From Massilia putida (lineage in GTDB: Bacteria; Pseudomonadota; Gammaproteobacteria; Burkholderiales; Burkholderiaceae_D): a stretch of 64,000 bases of DNA. Made by a program: the position numbers and the translations under genes. The notes beneath the pieces are model-generated. The model searched no databases. It worked only from the letters and a program-made list of their open reading frames with translations, and had not been told where the DNA came from. Positions 32,163 to 40,173 of the stretch are shown here, piece after piece; the first letter of the stretch is position 1; every line of letters begins with the position of its first letter. Location of the stretch: the NCBI RefSeq assembly GCF_001941825.1, contig NZ_CP019038.1:2418001-2482000 (forward strand), given 5' to 3'.

Positions 32163-33215
32163 ATGAGCCTCCCCAAAGAAACCACAGTTCCGGACACATT
32201 GGCAGACCACTCCCTGCCCGTCGGCCCCATGGCGGGCGCCGCCGCGCTCACGCAGCGTCGCACGGAAAACCTGCCCCTGCTGTCCCTCGTCGTGCCGTTC
32301 TATAACGAGCAGGAGATGATCCCGCACTTCTTCAGCGGGGTGATTCCGGAGCTCGAACGCATCCCGAACATCCGCTTCGAGATCCTGTGCGTGAACGACG
32401 GCAGCCGCGACCGCACGCTCGACAGTCTCGTCGCGTACGCCCACGCGGATGCGCGCGTGCGCGTGGTCGACCTCACGCGCAATTTCGGCAAGGAAGCGGC
32501 GCTGACGGCCGCGATCTTCGAAGCGCGCGGCGACCTGATCGTGCCGTTCGATGCGGACTTGCAAGACCCGCCCGACGTCATCGGCAAGCTGGTCGATAAA
32601 TGGCGCGAAGGCTATGACGTCGTGCTGGCCAGGCGGGCCGACCGCGACGCCGATTCGCTGCTGAAACGGTGGACGGCGCTGTTCTTCTACCGCATCCACA
32701 ACGACGTGGCCGACGTACCGATCCCGGAAAACGTCGGCGATTTCCGCCTGTTCACCCGTCATGTCGCCAATGCCCTGAAGGCGCTGCCGGAGTCGTGCCG
32801 CTTCATGAAGGGCTTGTTCGCCTGGGTCGGCTTCAAGACGGCCACCGTCGAATACAAGCGCGCGCCGCGCGCGGCCGGCAAGACCAAGTTTTCCGGTTGG
32901 AAGCTGTGGAACTTCGCGCTGGAAGGCATCACCAGCTTTTCCACGCTGCCGCTGCGTGTCTGGACCTATCTGGGCATATCGGTGGCGATCTTCGCGCTGA
33001 CACGCGCTGTCTGGCTCGTGATCCGCACGATCCTGTACGGCGTCGACGTGCCCGGCTATGCATCGCTGGCGACGGCGATTCTGCTGCTCGGCGGCATCCA
33101 GCTGATCGGCATTGGCGTGCTCGGCGAATACGTGGGCCGCATTTACCTGGAATCGAAGGGACGGCCCGTGTATCTCGTGCGCAAGCGCTACGAAAGGACG
33201 ACGGTCCATGCCTGA
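32163..33215 (+). CDS. GT2 family glycosyltransferase (GtrB/dolichyl-phosphate-sugar synthase-like)
   Basis: A 350-residue membrane glycosyltransferase. The GT-A domain has LSLVVPFYNEQEMIP, ILCVNDGSRDRT and PFDADLQDPPDVI (metal-binding DxD-like acids). Two C-terminal membrane helices (near 260-330) end in KRYERTTVHA. Such enzymes load a sugar on a lipid carrier (undecaprenyl or polyprenyl phosphate) on the cytoplasmic side. The stop overlaps the GtrA gene by eight bases. With the next two genes it forms a Gtr-type cassette for decorating O-antigen, lipid A or a cell-surface glycan. Confidence 0.92.
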   Translation: MSLPKETTVPDTLADHSLPVGPMAGAAALTQRRTENLPLLSLVVPFYNEQEMIPHFFSGVIPELERIPNIRFEILCVNDGSRDRTLDSLVAYAHADARVRVVDLTRNFGKEAALTAAIFEARGDLIVPFDADLQDPPDVIGKLVDKWREGYDVVLARRADRDADSLLKRWTALFFYRIHNDVADVPIPENVGDFRLFTRHVANALKALPESCRFMKGLFAWVGFKTATVEYKRAPRAAGKTKFSGWKLWNFALEGITSFSTLPLRVWTYLGISVAIFALTRAVWLVIRTILYGVDVPGYASLATAILLLGGIQLIGIGVLGEYVGRIYLESKGRPVYLVRKRYERTTVHA

Positions 33216-33615
33216 GCGCGGCGGCGTGGGCCGCTTTCTCACCTATGCAGCCGTCGGCGCCGCCGGGACGGCCGGGCATTACGCCTTCCTGATCACGGCC
33301 GTCTCGCTGGGCATGCTCGCGCCCGTGCCGGCGTCCGTCATCGGCGCGCTCGTCGGGGCCGTCATCAATTTCGTGCTGAACGCCGTCGTGACCTTCCGCG
33401 GCCACGCGCACTCGCACCTGGCCTGGCACACGGCCGCGCGCTTCTTCGCGACGGCAGGTGTCGCCGCCGCCGTCAACGGCGCCGCGATGTCGGTCCTCGT
33501 GAACGGCCTGCACCTCGACTACCGCCTGGCCCAGGTGCTCGTCACGGGCACGCTGCTGTGCGTCACTTATGTCGTCAATTCGCTATGGACATTTCAAGCC
33601 AGCAAGGCCCGCTGA
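33208..33615 (+). CDS. GtrA-family membrane protein (putative flippase)
   Basis: A 135-residue protein with four predicted membrane helices (FLTYAAVGAAGTAGHYAFLI; VIGALVGAVINFVLNAVVTF; FFATAGVAAAVNGAAMSVLV; VLVTGTLLCVTYVVNSLWTF). The GtrA pattern NFVLNAVVTF and VNSLWTF is clear. GtrA proteins are thought to flip lipid-linked sugars made by GtrB. The ATG overlaps the upstream stop by eight bases, and its own end overlaps the next gene by 31 bases. Confidence 0.9.
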   Translation: MPERGGVGRFLTYAAVGAAGTAGHYAFLITAVSLGMLAPVPASVIGALVGAVINFVLNAVVTFRGHAHSHLAWHTAARFFATAGVAAAVNGAAMSVLVNGLHLDYRLAQVLVTGTLLCVTYVVNSLWTFQASKAR

Positions 33616-35141
33616 ATCCCTTTCCGACGGCCGCCGCCCCGCTCGAGCGCGACGTACCGCAGGCCCGCTTCTGGACGCTGGCCCTGCTGGTGACCGGTCT
33701 CGCCCTGCTGCTCCGGTTGCCCCTGCTCTCCAGCCGCTCGCTGTGGCTCGACGAGACGTACAGCGCCTGGTTCGCCGCCGTTCCGCTGCACGCGCTGTGG
33801 ACGAGCGTGCCGCTGTACGAGACGCATCCGCCGTTCTACTACACGCTGCTCAAGGGCTGGATTGCATTGTTCGGCAACGGCGAGGCGGCCATGCGCAGCC
33901 TGTCCGTCCTTGCCAGCGTGGCGACCGTGTTCGCGCTCCCGGCCGGCGCGCGGCTGGCGCGGCTCGGCGCACGGGCCGAGGGCGTCGCGCTGCTGGCCGC
34001 ACTGTTTCTGGCGGTGAACGCGGCGAGCATCCAGTATGCGCAGCAGGCCCGGCCGTACGCGATCCAGGCGCTGGCCGGATCGCTCGCCGTGTTCTTTGCC
34101 GGCATGCTCGTGCTGTCGTTCGTGCGGCCGGCGCCGGGTGCGCGACGGTGGTTGTGGATCGTCGGCCTCGCCGTCGGCGCGGGCCTCACGATGTGGCTGC
34201 ACAACACGGGCGTGTTCGCCGCGCTGGGCTTGTGGACGGGCATGACGGTCGCGCTGCTGGCGGCGACGCCCGGCCCGCGCCGCCCGCAGATCCTGGCCGT
34301 GGCGCTTGCTGGCATCGGCGCGCTGCTCGTGTGGTCGCCGTTCATCCCGATGCTCCTAAAACAGCATGCGGCGATGGCGCACCTGTCGTACTGGATCCGC
34401 TTCACGCCGCGCAACGTCACCGCGGCCTGGACCGTCATCAGCGGCGGCCAGGTGCTGCACTATCCCGTCGCGCTGCTCGTGCTGCTCGGCTTCGCATGGC
34501 TGTGGAAGCATGCGCGCGCGCATTTCTGGCTGGCCGCGTGCGTGCTCGTGCTGCCGATTCTCGCGCTTGCCGGCTACAGCTATTTTGTGAAACCCGTGTT
34601 CCTGTCGCGCCTGTTCCTGTGGCTCGGGCCGCTGGGCATGGTGTTGCTGGCGCTGGGGGTGATGACATTGCCCGCGCGCGGGCGCCTCCCCGCGGTCGCC
34701 GTCGTGCTGGCGCTGTCTGCGTATGCGGTGGTGGGCTTCTACCGCTCGCACACGGAAGACTGGCGCGGGATGCTGGCCCAGGTGGCGCGCGACAACCGTC
34801 CGGGCGACCTCGTGCTCGCGTTCCCGAACGAGGTGCAGATGCCCGTCGCCTACTACATGAAAACGGGACCGGCCGTCGCCTATTTGCCCGGCCCCTTCCC
34901 TGCCCTGCACCTGCCGCGCACGTACACGGGCAATTCCGGCGCGCCGAACATCGCGCCGGAGGACGTCGCGCACATCCGCGCGCTGACGGCCGGGCACCGG
35001 CGCGTGTGGCTGATCGAGCGGCTGGCGAACCTGTACGATCCGGGCGGGATCGTCATGAACGAGTTGGGGAGCCGCTATCGGCTCGTGCGGACGATCGAGG
35101 GAAACGGGGCGACTATCCGGTTGTACGTGTCTGCGAACTGA
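33585..35141 (+). CDS. GT39/ArnT-like integral membrane glycosyltransferase
   Basis: A 518-residue polytopic protein. The first periplasmic loop carries the conserved acidic pair in LWLDETYSAWF and the family-like THPPFYYTLLKGW, as in PMT and ArnT enzymes that move a sugar from a lipid carrier to an acceptor in the periplasm. About ten to twelve hydrophobic helices follow, then a soluble C-terminal domain (about residues 390-518). The ATG at 33585 lies inside gtrA, 31 bases before its stop. It is the likely third step of the GT2-GtrA cassette. The acceptor is unknown. Confidence 0.88.
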   Translation: MDISSQQGPLNPFPTAAAPLERDVPQARFWTLALLVTGLALLLRLPLLSSRSLWLDETYSAWFAAVPLHALWTSVPLYETHPPFYYTLLKGWIALFGNGEAAMRSLSVLASVATVFALPAGARLARLGARAEGVALLAALFLAVNAASIQYAQQARPYAIQALAGSLAVFFAGMLVLSFVRPAPGARRWLWIVGLAVGAGLTMWLHNTGVFAALGLWTGMTVALLAATPGPRRPQILAVALAGIGALLVWSPFIPMLLKQHAAMAHLSYWIRFTPRNVTAAWTVISGGQVLHYPVALLVLLGFAWLWKHARAHFWLAACVLVLPILALAGYSYFVKPVFLSRLFLWLGPLGMVLLALGVMTLPARGRLPAVAVVLALSAYAVVGFYRSHTEDWRGMLAQVARDNRPGDLVLAFPNEVQMPVAYYMKTGPAVAYLPGPFPALHLPRTYTGNSGAPNIAPEDVAHIRALTAGHRRVWLIERLANLYDPGGIVMNELGSRYRLVRTIEGNGATIRLYVSAN

Positions 35142-35156
35142 ATGGCGGGCTCGTTC

Positions 35157-35183
35157 GTATGTGAGGGCACCGGCCTCACATAC
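35157..35183. terminator. Hairpin after the GT39 gene
   Basis: GTATGTGAGG and its exact complement CCTCACATAC surround seven bases. It sits 15 bases after the stop and may end the glycosylation transcript, but has no T tract. Confidence 0.45.
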
Positions 35184-35217
35184 CCCGCCCTGCGGCCTCG
35201 ATCGAATCGTAGGTGGG

Positions 35218-35241
35218 CATTTGAGGCCCCGGCCTCGAATG
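35218..35241. repeat. Family 2 palindrome, copy B
   Basis: CATTTGAGGCC, CC, GGCCTCGAATG: the same core as the perfect palindrome at 12244-12281, with one mismatch. It lies between the convergent GT39 and histidine kinase genes. Confidence 0.65.
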
Positions 35242-35271
35242 AAACGAGGCACGCGAACGGTCGCGCCGCGT

Positions 35272-36600
35272 TCAGGCCGGGAAGATGACCGTGGCTTCGA
35301 GCCCGCCCAGCCGCTTCGATTCGCCCAGCGCCAGCGTCGCCCCGTGCCGCTCCGCGATCGACTTGATGATGGCGAGACCGAGCCCGCTGCCCGCCGCGTC
35401 GCTGCCCGGCACGCGGTAGAAGCGGTCGAACACGCGCTCGCGTTCCTCCGGCGGGATGCCGGGGCCGCTGTCTTCCACGGTCACGCGCACGCTGCCCGGT
35501 TCCGCCATCACCGACACGTCGACCGTGCCGCCGTTCGGCGTGTACTTGATCGCGTTGTCGAGCAGGTTGCGCAGCAGGATCATCAACGCCTCCGGCTGGC
35601 CTTCCACTTCGGCGGCGTCCGCGCGCTGCATGCCCAGGTCGATGGACTTCGCCTGTGCGACGCCCACCATGTCGGCCACGGCGCGCTTGGCCGCGCTTGC
35701 GATGTCGACGGGTTGGCGCGGCGCGCCGCCGGCGACGCTCGCTTCCTGGCGCGCCAGCACGAGCAGCTGCTCGACCAGCCGCGTGGCCCGTTCGATGCCG
35801 GCCGTCAGGCGGCTCACGGCGACGCGTTTCGCATCCGGGCTGTCCGACCGCTCCAGGCTCTGCACCTGCAGTTTCAGCGCGGCGAGCGGCGTACGCAGCT
35901 CGTGCGCGGCGTCGGCGACGAAATGCTGCTGGGCGTCGAACGCCGTGCGCACGCGGCCGAACAGCAGGTTCAATTCCTGCACGAGCGGGCGCACCTCGTC
36001 CGGCAGGCCGGCCTCGGACACGGGAGACAAATCGTCCGCCTGGCGCGACGCCACCTGCTTGCGCACGCGCGCGACGGGCTCCAGCGAACCGCTGACGACC
36101 CACCACACGACCAGCATCAGGATCGGCATCATGACGGCGATCGGTCCCAGCGTGCGCAGCGCGAGATTGCTCGCCATGCTGCGCCGCACGGCCAGGTCCT
36201 GCGCGACCTGCACGGTCTGGTTATCGGTCTGGATCGAGAAGATGCGGTACGTGGTGCCGTTGGCGCGCACGTTGGAAAAGCCCAGCACGGCGCGCTGCGG
36301 CAGGTGCGCGTGCGAGGCGCTGCGGAACACGCGCACGCCGTCCGGCGACCACACCTGCACGACGAGGTCGTCGTTGCCGCTGATGGGCGCGTCGGCATTC
36401 GCGTCCTCCGCGCTCGTCAGCGGCACGCGCGAACGCAGCGACAGCGCCATCTGCTGCATGTGGTAGTCGAAGATCTGGTCGGCGTCGTTGAGGGCGGTGC
36501 GGTAGGCGATCGACGCCTGCGCGACGGCCGCGATGGTGATCGCCGCCAGCAGGAACCACAAGAGGCGCCCGCGCAGGGAGTGCGTGACCCTCACTTTCAT
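35272..36600 (-). CDS. Two-component sensor histidine kinase (QseC/TctE type)
   Basis: A 442-residue sensor. Membrane helix 1 (LLWFLLAAITIAAVAQASIAY) and helix 2 (near 155-175, IAVMMPILMLVVWWVVSGS) flank a periplasmic domain of about 120 residues. HisKA is HFVADAAHELRTPLAALKLQ and the ATPase boxes are NLLDNAIKYTPNGG, DSGPGIP and GSGLGLAI. It starts 10 bases after the response regulator gene stop; an in-frame TTG at 36606 is an alternative start. Its operon with a DegQ protease suggests an envelope-stress or cell-surface signal (inference). Confidence 0.93.
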   Translation of the reverse strand: MKVRVTHSLRGRLLWFLLAAITIAAVAQASIAYRTALNDADQIFDYHMQQMALSLRSRVPLTSAEDANADAPISGNDDLVVQVWSPDGVRVFRSASHAHLPQRAVLGFSNVRANGTTYRIFSIQTDNQTVQVAQDLAVRRSMASNLALRTLGPIAVMMPILMLVVWWVVSGSLEPVARVRKQVASRQADDLSPVSEAGLPDEVRPLVQELNLLFGRVRTAFDAQQHFVADAAHELRTPLAALKLQVQSLERSDSPDAKRVAVSRLTAGIERATRLVEQLLVLARQEASVAGGAPRQPVDIASAAKRAVADMVGVAQAKSIDLGMQRADAAEVEGQPEALMILLRNLLDNAIKYTPNGGTVDVSVMAEPGSVRVTVEDSGPGIPPEERERVFDRFYRVPGSDAAGSGLGLAIIKSIAERHGATLALGESKRLGGLEATVIFPA

Positions 36601-36610
36601 GTGCAATACC

Positions 36611-37273
36611 TCACACCTTCGGGACCATGTAACCCACGCCGCGCACGTTCTGGATCAAGTCGCTGCCCAGCTTCTTGCGCAGGCCGTGGATGTAGACCTC
36701 GACGGCATTGCTGGACACTTCGTCGCGCCAGCTGTACAGCTTTTCCTCGAGCTGGGCGCGCGACAGCACGGCGCCGGGACGCGCGACGAGCGCTTCCAGC
36801 ACGGCCCATTCGCGCGCCGACAGCACGACCGGCTGGCCGTCGACCAGCACTTCGCGCGTGGCGGGATTGATGGTGATGCTCTTGTATTCGAATACGGGTT
36901 CGGCGCGCCCGGCGGCGCGCCGCAGCAGCGCGCGGATGCGTGCCAGCAGTTCGTCGAGATCGTACGGTTTGAGGACGTAGTCGTCCGCGCCGGCGTCGAG
37001 CCCGGCGATGCGCTGCGCCACGGCGTCGCGCGCGGTGGCGACGAGGACGGGCGTCCGGTCCTTGCGCGCGCGCATCGCGCGCAAGACCTCGAGCCCGTCC
37101 TTGCGCGGCAGACCCAGATCGAGCACGACGAGGTCGTAGTTCTGGTTCTGCATCAGGGCCGTGTCGGCCATCTCGCCGTCCTTGACCCAATCGACGGCGT
37201 AGTGCTCGGCCCTCAGCAGGTCGAGCACCACTTCGCCGATCATCGTATCGTCTTCCACCAGCAGCAGCCGCAT
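36611..37273 (-). CDS. OmpR-family response regulator
   Basis: A 220-residue regulator. The receiver domain has the acidic pair EDD near the start, phospho-acceptor D52 (in LVVLDLGLPRKDG) and the lysine in VLKPYDLDELLARI. The C-terminal winged helix (about 125-218) includes LSAREWAVLEALV and VEVYIHGLRKKLG. It is nearest to the QseB/TctD/PmrA group. It lies between the DegQ gene (50 bases upstream) and its kinase (10 bases downstream), all on the minus strand. Confidence 0.95.
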   Translation of the reverse strand: MRLLLVEDDTMIGEVVLDLLRAEHYAVDWVKDGEMADTALMQNQNYDLVVLDLGLPRKDGLEVLRAMRARKDRTPVLVATARDAVAQRIAGLDAGADDYVLKPYDLDELLARIRALLRRAAGRAEPVFEYKSITINPATREVLVDGQPVVLSAREWAVLEALVARPGAVLSRAQLEEKLYSWRDEVSSNAVEVYIHGLRKKLGSDLIQNVRGVGYMVPKV

Positions 37274-37323
37274 CCAATCCCCCGATTCTCAGAAACCGTG
37301 CCGATGAAAGACATCACGATGCA

Positions 37324-38838
37324 TCAACCAATGGGCACGGGGATGAAGATTTTGTCATCTCCGCGCTGAACCAGCAAGGCCACCGACTTGGCGGACTTCT
37401 TGACGACCTCGCGCACCTGGCCCACCGAGCTCACCGGCCGGCCGTTGACGGCCAGCAGGACGTCGCCCGGCTGGACGCCGGCCACGGCCGCCGCGCCGCC
37501 CGCATCCTCGACCACGAGCCCCGATGCGATGCCGGACTGGCTGCGCTCGGACGGGTCCAGCGGACGCAGGGCCAGGCCCAGCTTGGCGCCGTCGTCGTTG
37601 CCGGCGAGGTTGTCGCGGGAGACCGGATCCGGCTTGTCCTTGGCATTGCCCAGCGTGGCGTTCAACTGCACGACCTTACCGTCGCGCCAGACCTCCAGCG
37701 CCAGCTTGTCGCCCGGCTTGGCCACCGACACGATGGCCGACAGGTCGCCGCCCGTGATCAGCGGCTGGCCGTTGACCTTGCGGATCACGTCGCCCGCCTT
37801 GAGGCCGGCCTTGTCGGCGGCGCTGCCGCGTTCGACGTTCGACACGAGCGCGCCGTCCGGCGACTGCAGCTTGAACGCATCGGCAAAGCCCTGGCCGACG
37901 TCCTGCAGGCCCACGCCCAGCTTGGCGTGCTGCACCTTGCCGGTGGCGAGGATCTGGTCCTTGATGCGCACGGCGACGTCGATCGGGATCGCGAACGACA
38001 GGCCCTGGTAGCCGCCCGTCTGGCTGAAGATCTGCGAGTTGATGCCGACCACCTCGCCGCGCGTGTTGAACAGCGGACCGCCCGAGTTGCCCGGGTTGAC
38101 GGCGACGTCGGTCTGGATGAACTGCACGCCGTTCTGGTCGATGTTGCGGCCCTTGGCGCTCACCACGCCGGCCGTCACGGTCGATTCCAGGCCGTACGGA
38201 GAACCGATGGCCAGCACCCACTCGCCCACTTGCAGGTTGCGCGTGTTCCCCAGCGGGACCACGGGCAGGTTTTTCGCATCGATCTTCAGCACGGCGACGT
38301 CGGTCTTCGGATCGGTACCGAGGACTTTCGCACGGTATTCGCGGCGGTCCTGCAGCTTGACCGTGACCTCGTCGGCATCGCGCACCACGTGCGCATTGGT
38401 CAGGATGACGCCGTCCGGGCTGACGATGAAGCCCGATCCGGCGCCGTAAACGAGTTCCCCGCGTCCGTTGCCGCCGCGCGGTTGCTGCGGCTGGAAGCGG
38501 CGGAAGAATTCGAAGAACGGATCGTCCTCGTCGAACTGCGGCATCTGGCGTTGCGACACCTTGGTCGTGCCGACGACGCGGATGTTCACGACGGCCGGGC
38601 CGTTGTGCGAGACGATCTGGGTAAAGTCGGGCAAGGCCACACCGACCGGATTGCCCGCCACCGGTGCGGGAGCGGCTGCCACCGGTGCCGGCGTGGCCGC
38701 GACGGCGGCGGCAGCGGCCGTGGCGTTATTGTGTTCGACTGCGATCGCACCTACCGCTCCGCCAATGACACCGGCCGCGCACAGGGCCAGCGTGAGACGT
38801 TTTGCGGTGATGGCAGTAACGGTACCTTCGTGAGACAT
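37324..38838 (-). CDS. Periplasmic Do-family serine protease/chaperone (DegQ/MucD-like)
   Basis: A 504-residue HtrA protease. An N-terminal hydrophobic segment (LTLALCAAGVIGGAVGAIAV) acts as signal or anchor, followed by an Ala/Pro-rich linker. The catalytic triad is visible: His in LTNAHVVRDAD, Asp in TDVAVLKID, Ser in NPGNSGGPLF. Two PDZ domains follow (about 285-380 and 400-495). It handles misfolded envelope proteins. It is first in a likely operon with a response regulator and a kinase. Confidence 0.94.
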   Translation of the reverse strand: MSHEGTVTAITAKRLTLALCAAGVIGGAVGAIAVEHNNATAAAAAVAATPAPVAAAPAPVAGNPVGVALPDFTQIVSHNGPAVVNIRVVGTTKVSQRQMPQFDEDDPFFEFFRRFQPQQPRGGNGRGELVYGAGSGFIVSPDGVILTNAHVVRDADEVTVKLQDRREYRAKVLGTDPKTDVAVLKIDAKNLPVVPLGNTRNLQVGEWVLAIGSPYGLESTVTAGVVSAKGRNIDQNGVQFIQTDVAVNPGNSGGPLFNTRGEVVGINSQIFSQTGGYQGLSFAIPIDVAVRIKDQILATGKVQHAKLGVGLQDVGQGFADAFKLQSPDGALVSNVERGSAADKAGLKAGDVIRKVNGQPLITGGDLSAIVSVAKPGDKLALEVWRDGKVVQLNATLGNAKDKPDPVSRDNLAGNDDGAKLGLALRPLDPSERSQSGIASGLVVEDAGGAAAVAGVQPGDVLLAVNGRPVSSVGQVREVVKKSAKSVALLVQRGDDKIFIPVPIG

Positions 38839-38951
38839 GTACGTGCTCCCAGATTGGAAAAAGTGGTTTGAAGACTGCTCTTTTCGTAGGGAGTATATTG
38901 GCGCAGCAGTCTTAGACCTTCCTTAAAAAAACTGGAGGCCGCCAGGGACGC

Positions 38952-39971
38952 TCAGGAGGATGCGCGCCGGCGCTTGGCCACCGAGGCGCGCAGGCTCACG
39001 CTGACCGGGAAGGTGCGCGTGACGGGGCGGTTGAAGCCATAGCACAGGTTGAGCAGCTCGGCGATGCCGTTCTTCGTCATCTCGCGCCAGGGAATGTGCA
39101 CTGACGTGAGGCGGGGCGCCGAATAGGCGGCGGCGGGCGCGTCGTCGTAGCCGATCACGGACACGTCCTGCGGCACGCGGATGCCCGCTTCGTGGAAGTA
39201 CGACAGCGCACCGAGCGCCATCTCGTCGTTGGCGCAGAACAGCGCCGTGAAGCGCCGCTTCGATGCCACCAGTTCCATCGCGGCGTCGCGCCCCGCCGCC
39301 GAGGAAAAGTCACGCTCCGTCATCCAGATGCGACTCGTGTCAATGCCGGCGCCGGCCAGTTCGGCCAGGAAGCCGGCGATGCGGTCGACGTTGTCGGCGG
39401 CCGTCGACGGCCCCGCGATGACGGCGATGTCGCGGTGCGCGTGATCGAGCAGCGCGCGCGCCGCCAGCCGGCCGCCGAGGCGGTGGTCGACCGTGAAGCA
39501 CTGGCCGTGCATGCCGTCGAAGCTGTCGTTCAGGGCCACCACGCGCTCGCGCTTGGGGCCCAGCGCCGCGAGGTCGTCCTCGGTCAGCGGCGACGTGAAC
39601 AGGATGATGCCGTCGCAACCGCGCTCGATGAGGAAGTTGACGCCGTCGATGGCCTGGCGCCGCTCGTCCTCGCGGCTGACGCCGAAGGCCACCATCATGT
39701 GCATGCCGGCGCCGCGCAGTTCCGTGTCGATGATCTGCAGGATCGACGTGTAGAAGGTGCCGGACAACAGGGGGATGTACACGCCGATCATGCGCGTGGT
39801 GCCGTACAACAGGGAGCGCGCCGCGTGCGACGGCCGGTAGCCGAGCGTGGCGATGGCCTTCTGCACCCGCTCCAGCTTGGCCTGCGACACCGACCCTTTG
39901 CCGCGCACGACGCGCGACACGGTTCCCAGGCCGACGCCGGCCAGGCGGGCCACGTCCTTGATGGTTGACAC
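38952..39971 (-). CDS. LacI-family transcriptional regulator
   Basis: A 339-residue regulator. The GTG start at 39971 (VSTIKDVARLAGVGLGTVSR) is preceded by GGGGAG at good spacing and gives the standard LacI N-terminus; the longer frame to 40004 is rejected. The HTH is at residues 3-22, the hinge helix near SHAARSLLYG, and the periplasmic-binding-protein-like sensor fills the rest (GCDGIILFTS, HRDIAVIAGP, ALFCANDEMALG, VSVIGYDD). Three identical operators before the neighbouring TonB receptor and GH30 genes fit a local repressor responding to a sugar. Confidence 0.92.
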   Translation of the reverse strand: MSTIKDVARLAGVGLGTVSRVVRGKGSVSQAKLERVQKAIATLGYRPSHAARSLLYGTTRMIGVYIPLLSGTFYTSILQIIDTELRGAGMHMMVAFGVSREDERRQAIDGVNFLIERGCDGIILFTSPLTEDDLAALGPKRERVVALNDSFDGMHGQCFTVDHRLGGRLAARALLDHAHRDIAVIAGPSTAADNVDRIAGFLAELAGAGIDTSRIWMTERDFSSAAGRDAAMELVASKRRFTALFCANDEMALGALSYFHEAGIRVPQDVSVIGYDDAPAAAYSAPRLTSVHIPWREMTKNGIAELLNLCYGFNRPVTRTFPVSVSLRASVAKRRRASS

Positions 39972-40045
39972 GAATCTCCCCGGTTGATGCGTTTTTTTGC
40001 CCAAGCATACTGCAAGCCCGGGCGGTTGGCTACGTGTCTATATGC

Positions 40046-40152
40046 CGTCGTTCCCGCGCGGGCGGGAATCCAGGTCGGCATGCGGACCGGCTGCGTTTCG
40101 GGATAACGCCACGCATGCACGACTTGGGTCCGCGCCTGCGCGGGGACGACGG
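40046..40152. repeat. Family 1 palindromic repeat, copy C
   Basis: Starts CGTCGTTCCCGCGCGGGCGGG and ends CCGCGCCTGCGCGGGGACGACG. Same architecture as copy B. It lies between the LacI gene and the TonB receptor stop. Confidence 0.78.
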
Positions 40153-40173
40153 TTTCGAGCGCGGTGCTCGTGC

